Assembly: GCF_041734735.1 (NCBI RefSeq)
Contig: NC_134895.1
Span: 18,080,025-18,144,024 of the forward strand
DNA: 64,000 bases
Direction: 5' to 3'
DNA from: Babylonia areolata
Lineage: Eukaryota > Mollusca > Gastropoda > Neogastropoda > Buccinidae
The translations under genes and the position numbers were made by a program. The notes below the pieces were generated by a model that saw only the letters and a program-made list of their open reading frames with translations, was not told the DNA's origin and searched no databases. This document shows, piece after piece, positions 1 through 14,000 of this stretch (position 1 is the stretch's first letter; the number at the start of each line of letters is the position of its first letter).

Positions 1-309
1 GAATAAGAAACTTTTGAAACTCCTATAAAAAAGAAAAGAAAAAAAAGAACATACCAGAGCCTTTTTTTTTCTAAATTTTTTCTTCATTTCAGCAGGTTGA
101 ATTTTTTTAGTATTTCATAGTATTCAGACACCAAATGCAGAACAGTTTCAGTAAGAATGTCCAACAGTTTTAATAGCTCTGGAAGCACAAGAGTTTGTGG
201 TATCAGAATATTTATATACTGTCAGACATTTCCCATTGAAATAGAAAATGCAAATATCCATGTAACAAATATATACTATAATAGCAGGCACACCAAAACT
301 GTCATGTGA

Positions 310-470
310 AGATGGTTTCTATGGACCTCCTCCTGTCCCATTTGAAGATGGGGTATGGCTGCCTACATGACATAGGGGGATAAATTCAAACATGTAAAAT
401 CCAATTTGCAGATTTATACGCGAGTGTTGGGAGTTTCAGTCCACAAGCACAGAAGAGTGGAAAACGAAAA
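310..470 (+). mobile_element. Decayed SINE 3' segment
   Basis: This stretch of a vasa intron resembles the 3' body of the SINE family seen more completely at 47.1-47.7 kb (reversed). It has the GCCTACATG block, a degenerate TAAAT run, CATGTAAAAT, and a trailing CACAAGCACAGAAGAG. No tRNA-like head is visible. The rest of 1-765 is AT-rich intron with no coding signal. Confidence 0.4.
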
Positions 471-754
471 GAAAAGCAGTGTCTGCATATTGTGTGCATA
501 TAGGGATGCTCCAGCCTGCCTCGGTGTGAAAGAAGAAAATATCAGATGGATGACAAAATACTTTTGATTTATTGCAACTGCAAAGGTCATGACATTCGTG
601 TCAGTTTATCCAGGAAAATTTTCTTTCTGTTGTCAAATGATTTGCTTTCATGTTCTCTCCTTTTCTGTTTCTTCTACTCTAATCTGTGCTCTTTTATGCT
701 GCTCTTGACCTGTCTGTTTTCCCCCCTTCATTTGAATTAGTAATGCTTCCATGA

Positions 755-2392
<1,638 letters not shown>

Positions 2393-5300
2393 AATGGAAC
2401 TTCCAGCAAATATTGTGTGCCCCAGTGATGTATGATAGCCGGTAAAATGGACATGATGCAGGCTGCAAGTGAGAATACTGTCCATGTGCATCATGGCACA
2501 GATGATCTTTTTGTCTCAAGTTGAACCCCCCACCCCCACCCTTCTCTGCCCCTTTCGTAATTTTTAGGGCCAAGGAGGTTTGTAGTTTTCATTATTCCAG
2601 TTTTTAAACAAATGTTTTAATTCTACCTAAAGCTTAGCTCTAAGAGAGTATAATCAGCCCCCAGATTTGTTTGTATCATGCATGTTTGCAGCTTTCAGCT
2701 ACACTAAGAAGCCTGTTGGAATGGCTGGACTGTGGGTTTACAAAACGAACATTAGCATATCTTTCTTAAAGCACACACACTATTGTACATGCTCACTCAT
2801 TCACACACACACAGAGGATGTTTAGGTTGCCAGGCCCAAAGATTAAAGGTGACATTACTTGATTTGTGATTTTGATGCTCTCTCCAAAATGATGAGCATA
2901 TTAAATTGGCTTTCATGGATGGGGCTTTAAAAAAAAAATTAGTTTCCAGAAATTTTGTGTATTTTTACTTAACTATGCCTCTACATTGTTCCTACTATTT
3001 TGGAGCAGGCTTTTTGATGTTTTCGTAAGTGAAGCTGCTGACACAGTTGCTTGGGGCTACAAGGGTGGTGTTGTCATTGCACAAATCGGATCACAAGATG
3101 AATAGGCATTTCTGATGTCCTTTGGTAGTGCAGTTACTGTCTGCAAGCGGACATGAATGTCCAGAATCTGAAACCAGCATGATTTGGTGCTTCCGAAAAT
3201 GGTTGCTACATTGAGATTCTGACCCAAGTGGATATATCCATTTTGTGATGTTTTCAGCCAATGTACTGGACTGTGAAAGGTGACAGATTTGTCCAGTAAC
3301 ATCCTCAGTGCTGATGACCAAGTGTCAGTGATGTTTTCTGATGATAGTGATGGCTCGATGTGTCAGCGTTGTGAAGAAACAAGTCAGCACACCCTTACCA
3401 TTGTGTGAAGTGCATAACTGACAGGACAGTTATGGAGGAAAAATGAGTGGACTCGAATATGTCAAACTTTTTGTTGTTTGTTTGGGGTTACCAGTAAACA
3501 GTGAAACTTGTATGTCCCACTCCTTTATAATTGTTTTTTTTCCAAAACCATATTGCAGAATGTGTCATAAAGGTATATTTACCTGCAAAATAGCTTAAGT
3601 GGTTATCCATCCAGATTCAAAGGATGATCACCTAAGCCCTGTCCACTATACTTGTATACATATATGGCATATGACAAAAGGTTAACCATCTTTACATTTC
3701 ATCCTGTCCTTTAACTTGCCAAGTTGCCATAGGATTATGAGTTTCACTGTTTACGGTTTCTCACATTTTTACATAATACTATCCAGGCTGTGACAGAAGA
3801 AAATGAAGGAAGAGAAATGTGTAAAGTGGAGTTGAATGGATGTGATGGTAAACTTTACAAGCACTGAAAGTTTGCTGTGGTAAACTTAACCAGTACTGAA
3901 TGGTACGTCCAAAGTTCTTTGCTATGGAATTGCCTTGGGTCAGGCAAAGGACTGAATTTTCTGATCAGATGCAACTGAATGGAAAACTGAATTATTTTGA
4001 AGCATAGTAGATGGATTTTTTTGTGGCAAAACTGAATTACCACAGAACGACAGCTGTCCAGACAAATCTTGGGCAGGCTGTGGCTTATTTAAAGATTTTT
4101 GTGTGTGTGTGTGTGTGTGTTAAGAAGTGCTTAGCAAAATGCACATTCCACACGTACTTAAAAATGGAATTATGCACCATGCTCAGAATTATTCTGAAGA
4201 TAATGGCCAATGGTTTTTGATATTGATATGCTGCTGAAATTGCCAAAGAACCCTTTTAAGATATTCATATACTGCTGAAGTTGCAAAGGAACCATTTTAT
4301 TAACTGAAAACACTTGTCTATGAGGTTTTATGTCTTGTCATACTTGACAGAATGTATAACAGAAAAGTAAAAGGTGATTGGTGTCTCATTTGACCCCAGT
4401 ATAAAGGCGGCCTAGAGCAAAGACTGGCCTCGTGTAAAACAAGAAGTCACAGCTGGAATTTTCTCTTATATATTTGTATATATACAAACCTACATATAAT
4501 AGCATATTACTAGTACTGCTCATGACAAAGTAACAGATGTGCTGAAATTTGAACGTTGAAATATCTGAATTTAACTCTGGTTTTAAATTTCAAAAGGTTA
4601 AGTCTTTCATTTTTTCCCACTTAAATCTCAGGAACTGAAAAGGTGCGATTTATACACCACCGATGTGTTTCCTGAAGGCCCATATTGGCAAAGGATATTA
4701 ATCAGATGCTCCGTACGTTTGTGTTGGTGGGAGTCTTGGTGTTGTATTCCAAGAGGCTTTTGTACTTTGGGTCCAAACTTCTCGACGTCCATTTTTGTTG
4801 ATCGGTGCTCCACATTCATTACACATTGATCATCCTTCACTTTTCATCAAGAGCAATGCCTGTGATAACAGATTATGTTTTCAAGCTGTTTAGCTATATT
4901 GTTGAGTTTTACATGGAAAAATAAACATTTTTGACGAAAAAAAAGCCTTTGGGTGAGGGACGTCCCTAAAGAGAGAAGTGAGGAATGTTGGTGATGATGA
5001 CAGCACTTTACCATCTCTACCAGATGCGCAAACACTCACACATTTCTGACATAGAATGTTTGAACACAGACATGCCAACTGCTACACTTGAGCAGTTTTA
5101 CCTGCTGTTGATTGCATTTTGTTACAATGTTTTTACGTGTTCAGTGCTGGAAAATTTTGTGTTAAAAGAAAAATTACTCTCCCTTTGCCAGGGAATTCTG
5201 ATGATGCAGGGGTAATAAAAAAACCATAAAAATATAAAAAGAAAAAAGTACTCTCCCTTTGCCAGGGAATTTCAGTGATGCAGGGGTGATTTTTTTTTTT

Positions 5301-5839
5301 TTTTTTTTTTTTTTAATCATGTACAAAGTACAGGAGACACAGAAAGTAAGTGTTTTTGTGAAGGAAAATGATTATCAACTCTGAATCTGGGCCTCATTCA
5401 CTATTATTTTTATTGTTGATTGCTATTCCAGCATTTCAAAGCGAAGAAAATAATTTTTGTACATCAAATTTGATTACCATCTCCACAAGATGTCCTACAA
5501 GAAGAAAAACAAAATACAGCTGAAAATGGTCAGATTATACCTGTTGAAGAAAATAAAATGGGTTATGTTTATGATTACAATTTCATCTCTTGTAGACCTG
5601 TAACTCCCATCACTGACAAATGTGCGTTCAGTCAGGATAAAAAGTCAATCGTGTTGACAAAAACTGAGCAGTCGGCTTTTAGAAAAAACGTTCATACCTA
5701 GAGCATCCCACTTCAGAGGGGTAAGTGCTTTGATAATACTCCGTCTTGGTTGCCAGTGAGCTGATTGTCTGCTGTGCATCTGGTTTGCTTTCTCTACTAA
5801 GTCTTGTCAACTGATCAGTGACAAAAAATATGAAATAAA
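2393..5839 (+). other. Probable vasa 3' UTR and downstream flank
   Basis: No coding signal follows the vasa stop. Candidate poly(A) signals on the + strand are ATTAAA at 2900-2905, AATAAA at 4920-4925 and AATAAA at 5834-5839; which one is used cannot be told. The segment holds a (GT)n run near 4100, a T-tract at 5290-5313, and a 45-bp direct duplication (about 5172-5215 and 5248-5290) around CTCCCTTTGCCAGGGAATT. Confidence 0.35.
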
Positions 5840-7789
5840 GCATGCGATTCCTGCCCATTGTCTGTCAACCCTTGGTTTCATGAAAATATAGAATTATTTT
5901 GGCTGTTACACATTCAGACCAGGTGAACACTGTAAAAAGTTCACCGACATTCAAGGCCACACACCCTTACATGCCCTCTGTGTGGCACCACTAGAATGGA
6001 AAGATCTTTTATGTTTTTTCGAACGCCTTCAGGATTTCTAAGTTTGATTGACTTTGACCCCCCTAGTCTGGTCCTGATCCCTCCCAGCTCCTCAAAGAAA
6101 CATGAACTTCATGAACATAAATTTGAGTGATGGGGAAAACAAAATTAAATCAATTTTCTTCTTACAATTGTAAACAGTGATAGAGATTTTCAAGCAAAGA
6201 AGGCTAAAAGCTAAAATTTTAAAACTCGTGTACACACAAAATGAAATGGATTCCTTTTACACATGTAAACAGAATTTAAAGCAGACAAGGCCAAAAGTAA
6301 AAAACACATTTAATCCAAAACGGAGAATGTTTTATTGATAGAGATATATGTATATAAATAAAAGACTTCAAACACTATAGTACATTTTTGAGAGAGAGAT
6401 ATATATAAATAAACACTGCACCACAACACAGCCAATATCTAATGTTCTATATACTATCTGTATACTGCATTACACTGTCACTATATGATATACATATATA
6501 TATATATAAATATAAAAAATAAAATCACAGTGCCAATAACAATTCTTGAAAGTGTTTGCGTTTTACACAAAGGAGAGAAGACAGGCTGGAGCAGACTCTT
6601 CTGGTTTGCTTACTTCACCTGATCATTACATTCAGCATAGTTTAAAAGTTGTTGCCTTGATCTTTTAGCTTGGTGCGGTTCAAGATTAAATATACCAATA
6701 CCCCATACTGCAACAGAGGTGTGTATGAAACAATTTCTGACATCAGGCTGAAGCATCAGTGAGGGTTTTTTAAATCAACATTTTGAGCAAAACACTGCAA
6801 GTAAAATGTGATGCTACTGTACAAATATGCATATAAATGCAGGTTGAAAACTCACTGCCAGCCATTTGATTGAAAGAGACCTTACAGTAAGTTTTCTTGA
6901 CCACTAAATTATGTTAAAAAATCTTTGAAGGATCAAGATTGTTAAGAAAATGCATTTTTTTTTCCAAGTCCTATCTTTTTTCCAAGGTCATCAGATGAAG
7001 GCAAAAGAAAATAAATATTTCCACATGAGTATCAGTTTAAGTTAGTTAAGCACTACAAGTTGTATATGTAAAGATGTGAATATGTACATTGTTAAGCACT
7101 GATCTGTTGACGGAAAGAATACATATGTTGTGGTGTTTCTTCAGCGGGCAGTCCATGGCAAGGTAGAGTTATGTTTCTCTCTGCTACTGGCACGTTCTTG
7201 CCACGTATTCGCTCCCTGATGCAAACAAAAACCATTCAGTTTGCTGAAGTCATACAACTCTTTCACATGTACAGTACATATGTCTTTGCCACATACAAAG
7301 TGCTGTAATGGAAACAAAAATTTAAGAGTTGTGACTCTTACATACACACAAAGAGTAAGTCCATGCCACATATTTGTTCTGTAAAGAGGAATGCTAACAA
7401 CAAATATACTAACAGTCATATTGCTCTTTCACATACAGTATGTATGCCCTTGCAATACAGTGGTTCTAAAAGGCAAACAAAATACACATCTACTAATTCA
7501 TATTAATGCTCTTCCACATACATTATCACTGGAACAATTCTACTATCAATCCTGAAACAGACGAATTGTTTTCCTTGAAAATTATTCCATTTTAGAATGC
7601 CCTTTTTGTGGGGCTATGATCTGGTGTTTGTATAGGTATTACCAATCTAGGCCATCCAATGAACATAAATTTTAAAGGTCAATTTACATTCAATCCTGCA
7701 GAAATCTGTACTATGTTGTTCGTCCTTCGGAGTTGAATATAACCACAACTTCAGTGTCAGATGGAAGATCTGTGACTGTGGGTCTGGAG
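5840..7789. other. Gene-free AT-rich spacer
   Basis: No coding region, RNA gene or recognisable transposon was found. The sequence is AT-rich with short (TA)n runs near 6330-6500. It separates the 3' end of vasa from LINE debris. Confidence 0.5.
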
Positions 7790-8745
7790 GTGACTTGAGG
7801 TCAATGCAGACTCAGAAAGCTCATCCACATGTGGGTAGGTGCTGCAGTGGAAGTGGAGGTAGTTTGTGCCTTGCGTGAGGCGTACTCCCCTTGAGCATCC
7901 TGACTGTGTCCTGTGCAAGGCTGGGCGGTCAAGAACTCCTGGCCACTGAAACTGATGTTAAAGTCGCCTAGGACACTCGAGGCTGTGTCCAAAATGTCTC
8001 CTTCCCTCAACTGTCAGATATACTGACAACATGGCCAGCCCATCTGGCCCAGGCTTTCCATAGGAGGGTGCAGATAGTGGGTACCAACCTGCACCAGGAC
8101 CCCAGCGCCTGGGACCCTGTCCTGCCATCACATGTGGAGAAGTCTGCAGAAGCATCCCAGGTCAAAACAGCTGAAGTGCTCAGCGTGTCCATCACAGTCC
8201 TGGTCTCAATGGCACAGAGGATGGTGAGTACCACTGCTTTGCAGACCTCCAGCCTTGTGACAAGGCTGAGTCCTCTCGGCTCCCATGCATTCCAGTGGAG
8301 TCTCACAAAGGCAGCACTGACCTTGTCAACCTCTCTGCCAATCTCTGCATCAATGCCCACTGCCCACAACAAAGCACTGCTCAAACAAGCAAAACTGAAC
8401 TGCATGTACCTCCTGTCCCCCTACTTCAATGCGTGACTCCCAGTAGTGTCGTCTGGGTGTGGGCTGGTTCATAACTTTGGTCTTTTTGCTGTTGATTGTG
8501 AGACCAAAGTTGTCATAGGCTTGTGAGAAGCAGTCCGTTTTCTAGCTGCATCATCTGTTCTGTGCTTGCATTTAGGGCACAATCAGCAGCAAATAAAAAG
8601 TCCCTGATGATGGTCTCTTTTTACCTTTGTAATGGTTTTCAGGTTCAGGAGGTTGAAAAGCCCCCTCTCAGTCCTGAATCTGATGTGGATACCATTGGAA
8701 AGCATCATTCAGCATAGCAGAAAAGACCATCCTGAAGACTGCAGT
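7790..8745 (-). mobile_element. Decayed LINE fragment, 3' part of reverse transcriptase ORF
   Basis: On the minus strand, broken frames give FSAMLNDAFQ, DNFGLTINSKKTKVM, DAEIGREVDKVSAAFVRL, RLEVCKAVVLT and RWAGHVVSISD. These match the post-catalytic region of APE-type non-LTR retrotransposons (thumb, then the LRWAGHV block). The frame is broken repeatedly; the YGCETWT-type block after AVVLT is degraded. It appears to be the 3' part of the family whose 5' part is at 25.7-28.1 kb; the two do not overlap. Confidence 0.7.
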
Positions 8746-8939
8746 ATAGGGGCAAGATACCCATTTCTGTACAATACATATCATTTCCTTCTGAAAGGCT
8801 GTTTTTGTATTATATGCAAACATGAGACAAGAGAGACAACGTCATCAAGACTAGCATGTAGTGCTGTAATTTTTGGTTTGTAAGGTGCTCCTTTATATTA
8901 AGTGCACCCCTGAATTTTTTTTCTCCTCAATAATACTAT

Positions 8940-9210
8940 AAGCGGTTACTCAAAAAAGCGAAACCAATGAGCCAGGACGAATCACATCCAGCTTTTGTGA
9001 TTTTTTAGATGCTCCCCTCTGGTCATTGGTACAAAAGTATAAGGATGAAAACCAATCGCTTCGCCAACAGCTTTTCCCCCAAAGCAGTCAATGCCCTGTC
9101 TCTCGAACAAATCCAGTATGATTAAAGAGATTTGTACAATCAACAATGACTTACCTGAAGATCTACCGTAGTCATCAGCCCCATCCACATGTGATATGCA
9201 GCTTATGTTT

Positions 9211-9243
<33 letters not shown>

Positions 9244-9452
9244 TGTGCACAAGTTCTTATATTGATATGCACATGTATGTGTCCTAAATTCTACTGTATC
9301 TGTGTATTGATATGCACATATATGTGTCCTAAATTCTACTGTATCTGTGTTTGTGTATGATTTATGTTTGTACCTTTTATATACTATCCCCCCAATATTC
9401 CTTGTGACCCCGGTACACTTGGTAATAAAGACATTCTATTCTATTCTATATA
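8940..9452 (+). mobile_element. LINE 3' end with (ATTCT)n tail
   Basis: The segment encodes a typical LINE ORF2 terminus (FANSFSPKAVNALS, stop at about 9127). A 3' UTR with a (GT)n tract follows, ending in GGTAATAAAGAC and an ATTCT pentamer run at 9433-9450. A short ATTCT-repeat tail is characteristic of CR1-like elements. The copy is heavily 5' truncated. Confidence 0.65.
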
Positions 9453-10452
9453 TCTATGGTTATGAAAAGTCCCAAGGTGCATGCATGTATAAAGCACAGT
9501 CAAATGATTGTCCTAGCAAAAGTCTAAAGTAACTTTGGAGCATGCATGTCATGGCTGAATAAAGTAATGGTTTATCAAATCCATAATGTTTCCAAGTTAT
9601 TGGATTCATTGTTATTTTCTCGAATGAAGCCCAAGAAATATAAACACCGATTCCACATGAAAAGTTAACAAGCCTCTTCTGATCTGCTGGCATTCAAGGT
9701 GAAGGTTGTGGCACTACTTTCTGGTTGTGCTGAAGGCCAAAGTATGTCACATGTGCTTTGTTGTTTGCACATACCTGGAAAATACCTGTCTTTTGGAAAC
9801 TTTCAACATTAGCGCTCAGCTGAACTGCATTATCAACTATCTTCAATCATAGTATTGTAGAATGTTCACGATTTGTTTTTGTCATTATGCTCAATGGTCA
9901 CGAGTATCTCTGCTCACTAATACATGAAAGAATCAACTGTAGGCTCTGTGAATGACTGACTGTTCAAGTACAGGAAAGCTTTTGCTTGGCATTACTGGAT
10001 CACTTTTCAAATAATCTCTGACAACGCCAAATCATCCAATTTTTTTCTTCATTAGTTTTGTTTTTCAAATATCTGCTATTCTATGATATTTGCAAGAAAA
10101 TCCCCATTAACTGTGTTACTCATTTTATCCACCAGTTAGGCGCACTTGTGTGTAAGTTTTTTTTGTGTGAATACAGAGCCCCAAACTCAACTTGTCCAAC
10201 ATTTTTTAAACCCTTATTCCAGCAGAATTGAATAAAAACTCTTGATCAAATATATAACTTGCCATACAACCCATATGATAATGCTGCATAGATTTAAGTT
10301 AGAGGCCCCTTATTCCAACTAGACTAACAAGTTCAGCAAACGAAAGAATCCCCAATACTGCTTTAAACAAGTATCGCTATGGGAATCACAACATCTGATG
10401 ACAGAGGATCACAGATGCACACAAACCACGAGAAAAGTGAAAAGACTGGTTC

Positions 10453-11004
10453 TCACTTTATATATTTCTGTGTGGGGTAGGCACTCCACACACCCTTGGA
10501 TAAGAAGATGTTCTCATGGCAATTACGATGCTGCGCGTTTTCAAACTTTGTGATATCATAGCGACCAACACCTACTGGATTCTGTTACAAAGAAAACAGA
10601 CAATACATGGTCAGATAAGAAAAATAACATCATAAACATTTAAAGACAAAAATGGCCAGGCTTTCAAAACTTGTATGATGCATTATTTCATCGAACAGCA
10701 ACAGCAAAAAGTTGGCAAAAGCAGAAACCGGTTTCAACATTTACAAGATGATCACATGTGGTTGTAGTGATAACCAGTTTTCTCATTGAGGAAGGGGGCA
10801 GAATGGTTAAGACAATCATCTGCCATTACAGAGTCCATGAGGGTCTGGGTTTGCATTCGTCTGAACGCAGAGATGCCTCCTTGCTAAACTGAAACTTTCT
10901 CTGAGTGTTTGCATTTGATGGGCACACTTCAGCAAGTGCATATATGAATACAATAAGTGCATATATGAATACAGTGCATATATAAATACATGCCTGTATA
11001 TGTA

Positions 11005-11043
<39 letters not shown>

Positions 11044-14000
11044 GTGTGCCTGCATGTCTGAATGTGAGAAGAATTTTTTTTCCAGGATCAGTTAAATCTC
11101 GATTAATTGTAACTTGTCAGAAAAAAAAAAAAATCAGTGACATTTTCACAAATGAAACAAACAAGAGACAGAACCACAGAGACAAATTAGTGGCAGCTTG
11201 TGAAAACTAACTGTCTGCAGACTACAAACAAAACAACTGCAAAGAAAGAAACAACCCACATGTGGAAATGAAGCCACTTACAAAATTGCCAGTGAAATTT
11301 TTCAGAGCTCTTCTGTCCACTCTTTCGGCTGTGGAGAGAAAGGCAGGTTGCTTGTAGTTCCGCACTTTGGGCCAGTCTCCAGGGCAAGATGGGCTGTGGG
11401 CACCTGGCCCAGGGAAATACTGGAACCAATTATTTCATACATGTAGCTCATCAATAAGACCCAGGGATAAATGGAGCAGAACAGTGAAAAGATTTACCTG
11501 GGGGAAGGTAGCTAAGGCAGCACCAGACAGGAAATAGTGGAGGTCTCGGGTGGTGGCCTTATGTGCCAGAAGGGCACGAAGAGGATTAAGTACAGATAAT
11601 CGATTTGTCATAAAAAAAAATCTGTTATCTTTTACCAGAAGAGTGTTAAACTAGTCAAAGAGGCAGACACCCATCTTACCCACAACCAATGTACCTTAGC
11701 ATCAATGAGACCAAAGGGACAGACACACCCTGAGTAATCTTGTTAACATGTCCAACACAAATTCATAATTAGTGTGAAAATAGGTCCCATGTATGGCTGC
11801 TGCTCCTTTATCTGTTACCTTTTTTTAATTACACATACTTAACCGTGACCCAACTAGTGCAGACTCCGGCAGGGGTCTGACATTTCTGTCCTGTGCAAAC
11901 TACTATCCACCTATGCGGAGAAAACGAAAGCAACTACGGCTGATAACCTCCCGGAAGTAGGTAACTGACCCTGTCCATTTCTTCAATTTTCTGGGACAAA
12001 TACGGGCCTTCAAGAATGGTAGGCATGCCTGATATATGTACACAAATACACATACATGTGCTCACAAGTGCATTCACACACAGACACACCCAGAAGATCC
12101 AAGAGTAGAATTATGAGCTGATATCAGAACAGAGCTCCAACCTGTTCCTTCGGACACTGTGCCACAACAGTGTTGTAATTGCGTTCAGGAGGAGGACGAG
12201 GGTACTGAGCCACCTTGCCAAATCTGCCCTTGAACTTTTTGTGGCTCTGTTTCCACTCATCAAGTGAAGACTTCATTTCATAATGCCCTGGTCCCAGTTT
12301 ATTATATTTCTGCACAAAGAAATATTTTCATCAACTGTCATGTGTTTGATCGAGCGGTGTGTATTTGTCAGTGTGTGTGTTCATGCTTATGTACATGTTC
12401 ACCAAATGCTAAGATATACTTTCATTTATACTTGTCTAGCCTGAGTATTAATACATCACGATGTGCATGTTCAACAATGCATGCATTTGATTGTGCATGT
12501 GGAAGGCATAACAACCTCCGGGTCAGTGTTTGTTAACGATGGTTGTGGTGGCTGAGCCTGGGACTGAGAAGATAGGTAGAAGCAATTACAATAATCTGGA
12601 AAAAGGTATTGGTTCTCAAGTCACTTTGGAAAGAGGGATCACTAGGATATAAAATATCCATACATGTAAAAAGTGCAAAAATCAATATCATAATGACAAG
12701 CATTTTGCTTTGATTAAATCAACAAACAATGTAAGTAATCTTCTTTCAGCAGAAACACAAAATAATGCAATAAAGGACATGTACAAGCAAGACACAGATC
12801 ATAAAGAGATTACTCAGAAACACCAGTGAATGCATAAGGCAAACATGCAAGAACATATGCAAACAGCTGTTACAGAGACACACTGACTGGCTCGGCGAAG
12901 TGACCAGTGCTGATGGGCTTGGAACGGTCTGCCGTGAACAGGTCATAGGGACCACGGAGACTGACCACCTTGCTCAGAAACTTGTCGATGGAGTCCACAA
13001 AGCTGTAGGTACAGGGTGCCAGACTACTTCCCTGTTTTAACGAACAAAATTTTACTCACACAAACACATATACCTGGTACATGTATGTGTGCTCACATGC
13101 ACACCTACACACACACGCATGCCCACATTTCTGTACACAAAATTTTGCTGACATGTGCTTGTACAACACATGCAGGCACATATTTGTGTACACAAGATTT
13201 CGTTGAAACCTCCACAGTAAAGTTCATGTGTTCAAATGCAATCTTGAGTTTTTATAAATGGTGGGCTATGCGTCTATATGTATGTGTCTAAACACACTCA
13301 GACACACACCCATATATACAAATGGATAATCTATTAGAAAAGGCTAAACTTAGGAGATTCACTAAAAACTAATTGTACAATTTGTGTGCATTAAGTTCAG
13401 TGAGGATATAATACTTTTCTGGTTGCTGTACTCATGAAATTGCAGACCCAGTTCTTGATTTGCTAATCCTCCTGGGGAAGATATAAAACTATAAATGTAA
13501 ATTACCTAAATGCCCCCCAAATATTCACTCATTTCAAAATTATATTATCTCAAGATACAAAATCCAAGAACATAACGGAATGGTCACATGTGAAACATAC
13601 AGTTTCAAGGTAAAATGGTTACCATACTTATCTTGGATTGAAAAAAAACACCAAAAAAACCATATAAAACAAGTTCATTAGCAGCAAAAGATACTCAAAT
13701 TGTAAAGTATAAATCTTCAAACTCAAGATGATTTTGTGTAAATTAATAATTCAAATGGTTTATTGTTGGGTAAAGAAAGTATATAATTTCATGTTATGAT
13801 ATCTGGAAATTATTCATTTTGGGTGGAATGAATATTTTCTCTTGTATTTGAAGATATATTCAACTTATTCACTTACTGAAGTACTTATTCTCACTATATT
13901 TGGATGTCATCATGTGTTTCTCTGTCTATATATCCCTCTCATGTTTTCTTTATTATATACCTTATTGCTTTTCCTATACATGTATTTACGTCAATTATAT

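Noticed and set aside
8007-8405. Overlapping 122- and 132-codon frames as genes
   Set aside because: The minus frame is a decayed LINE RT tail and the plus frame is its shadow.
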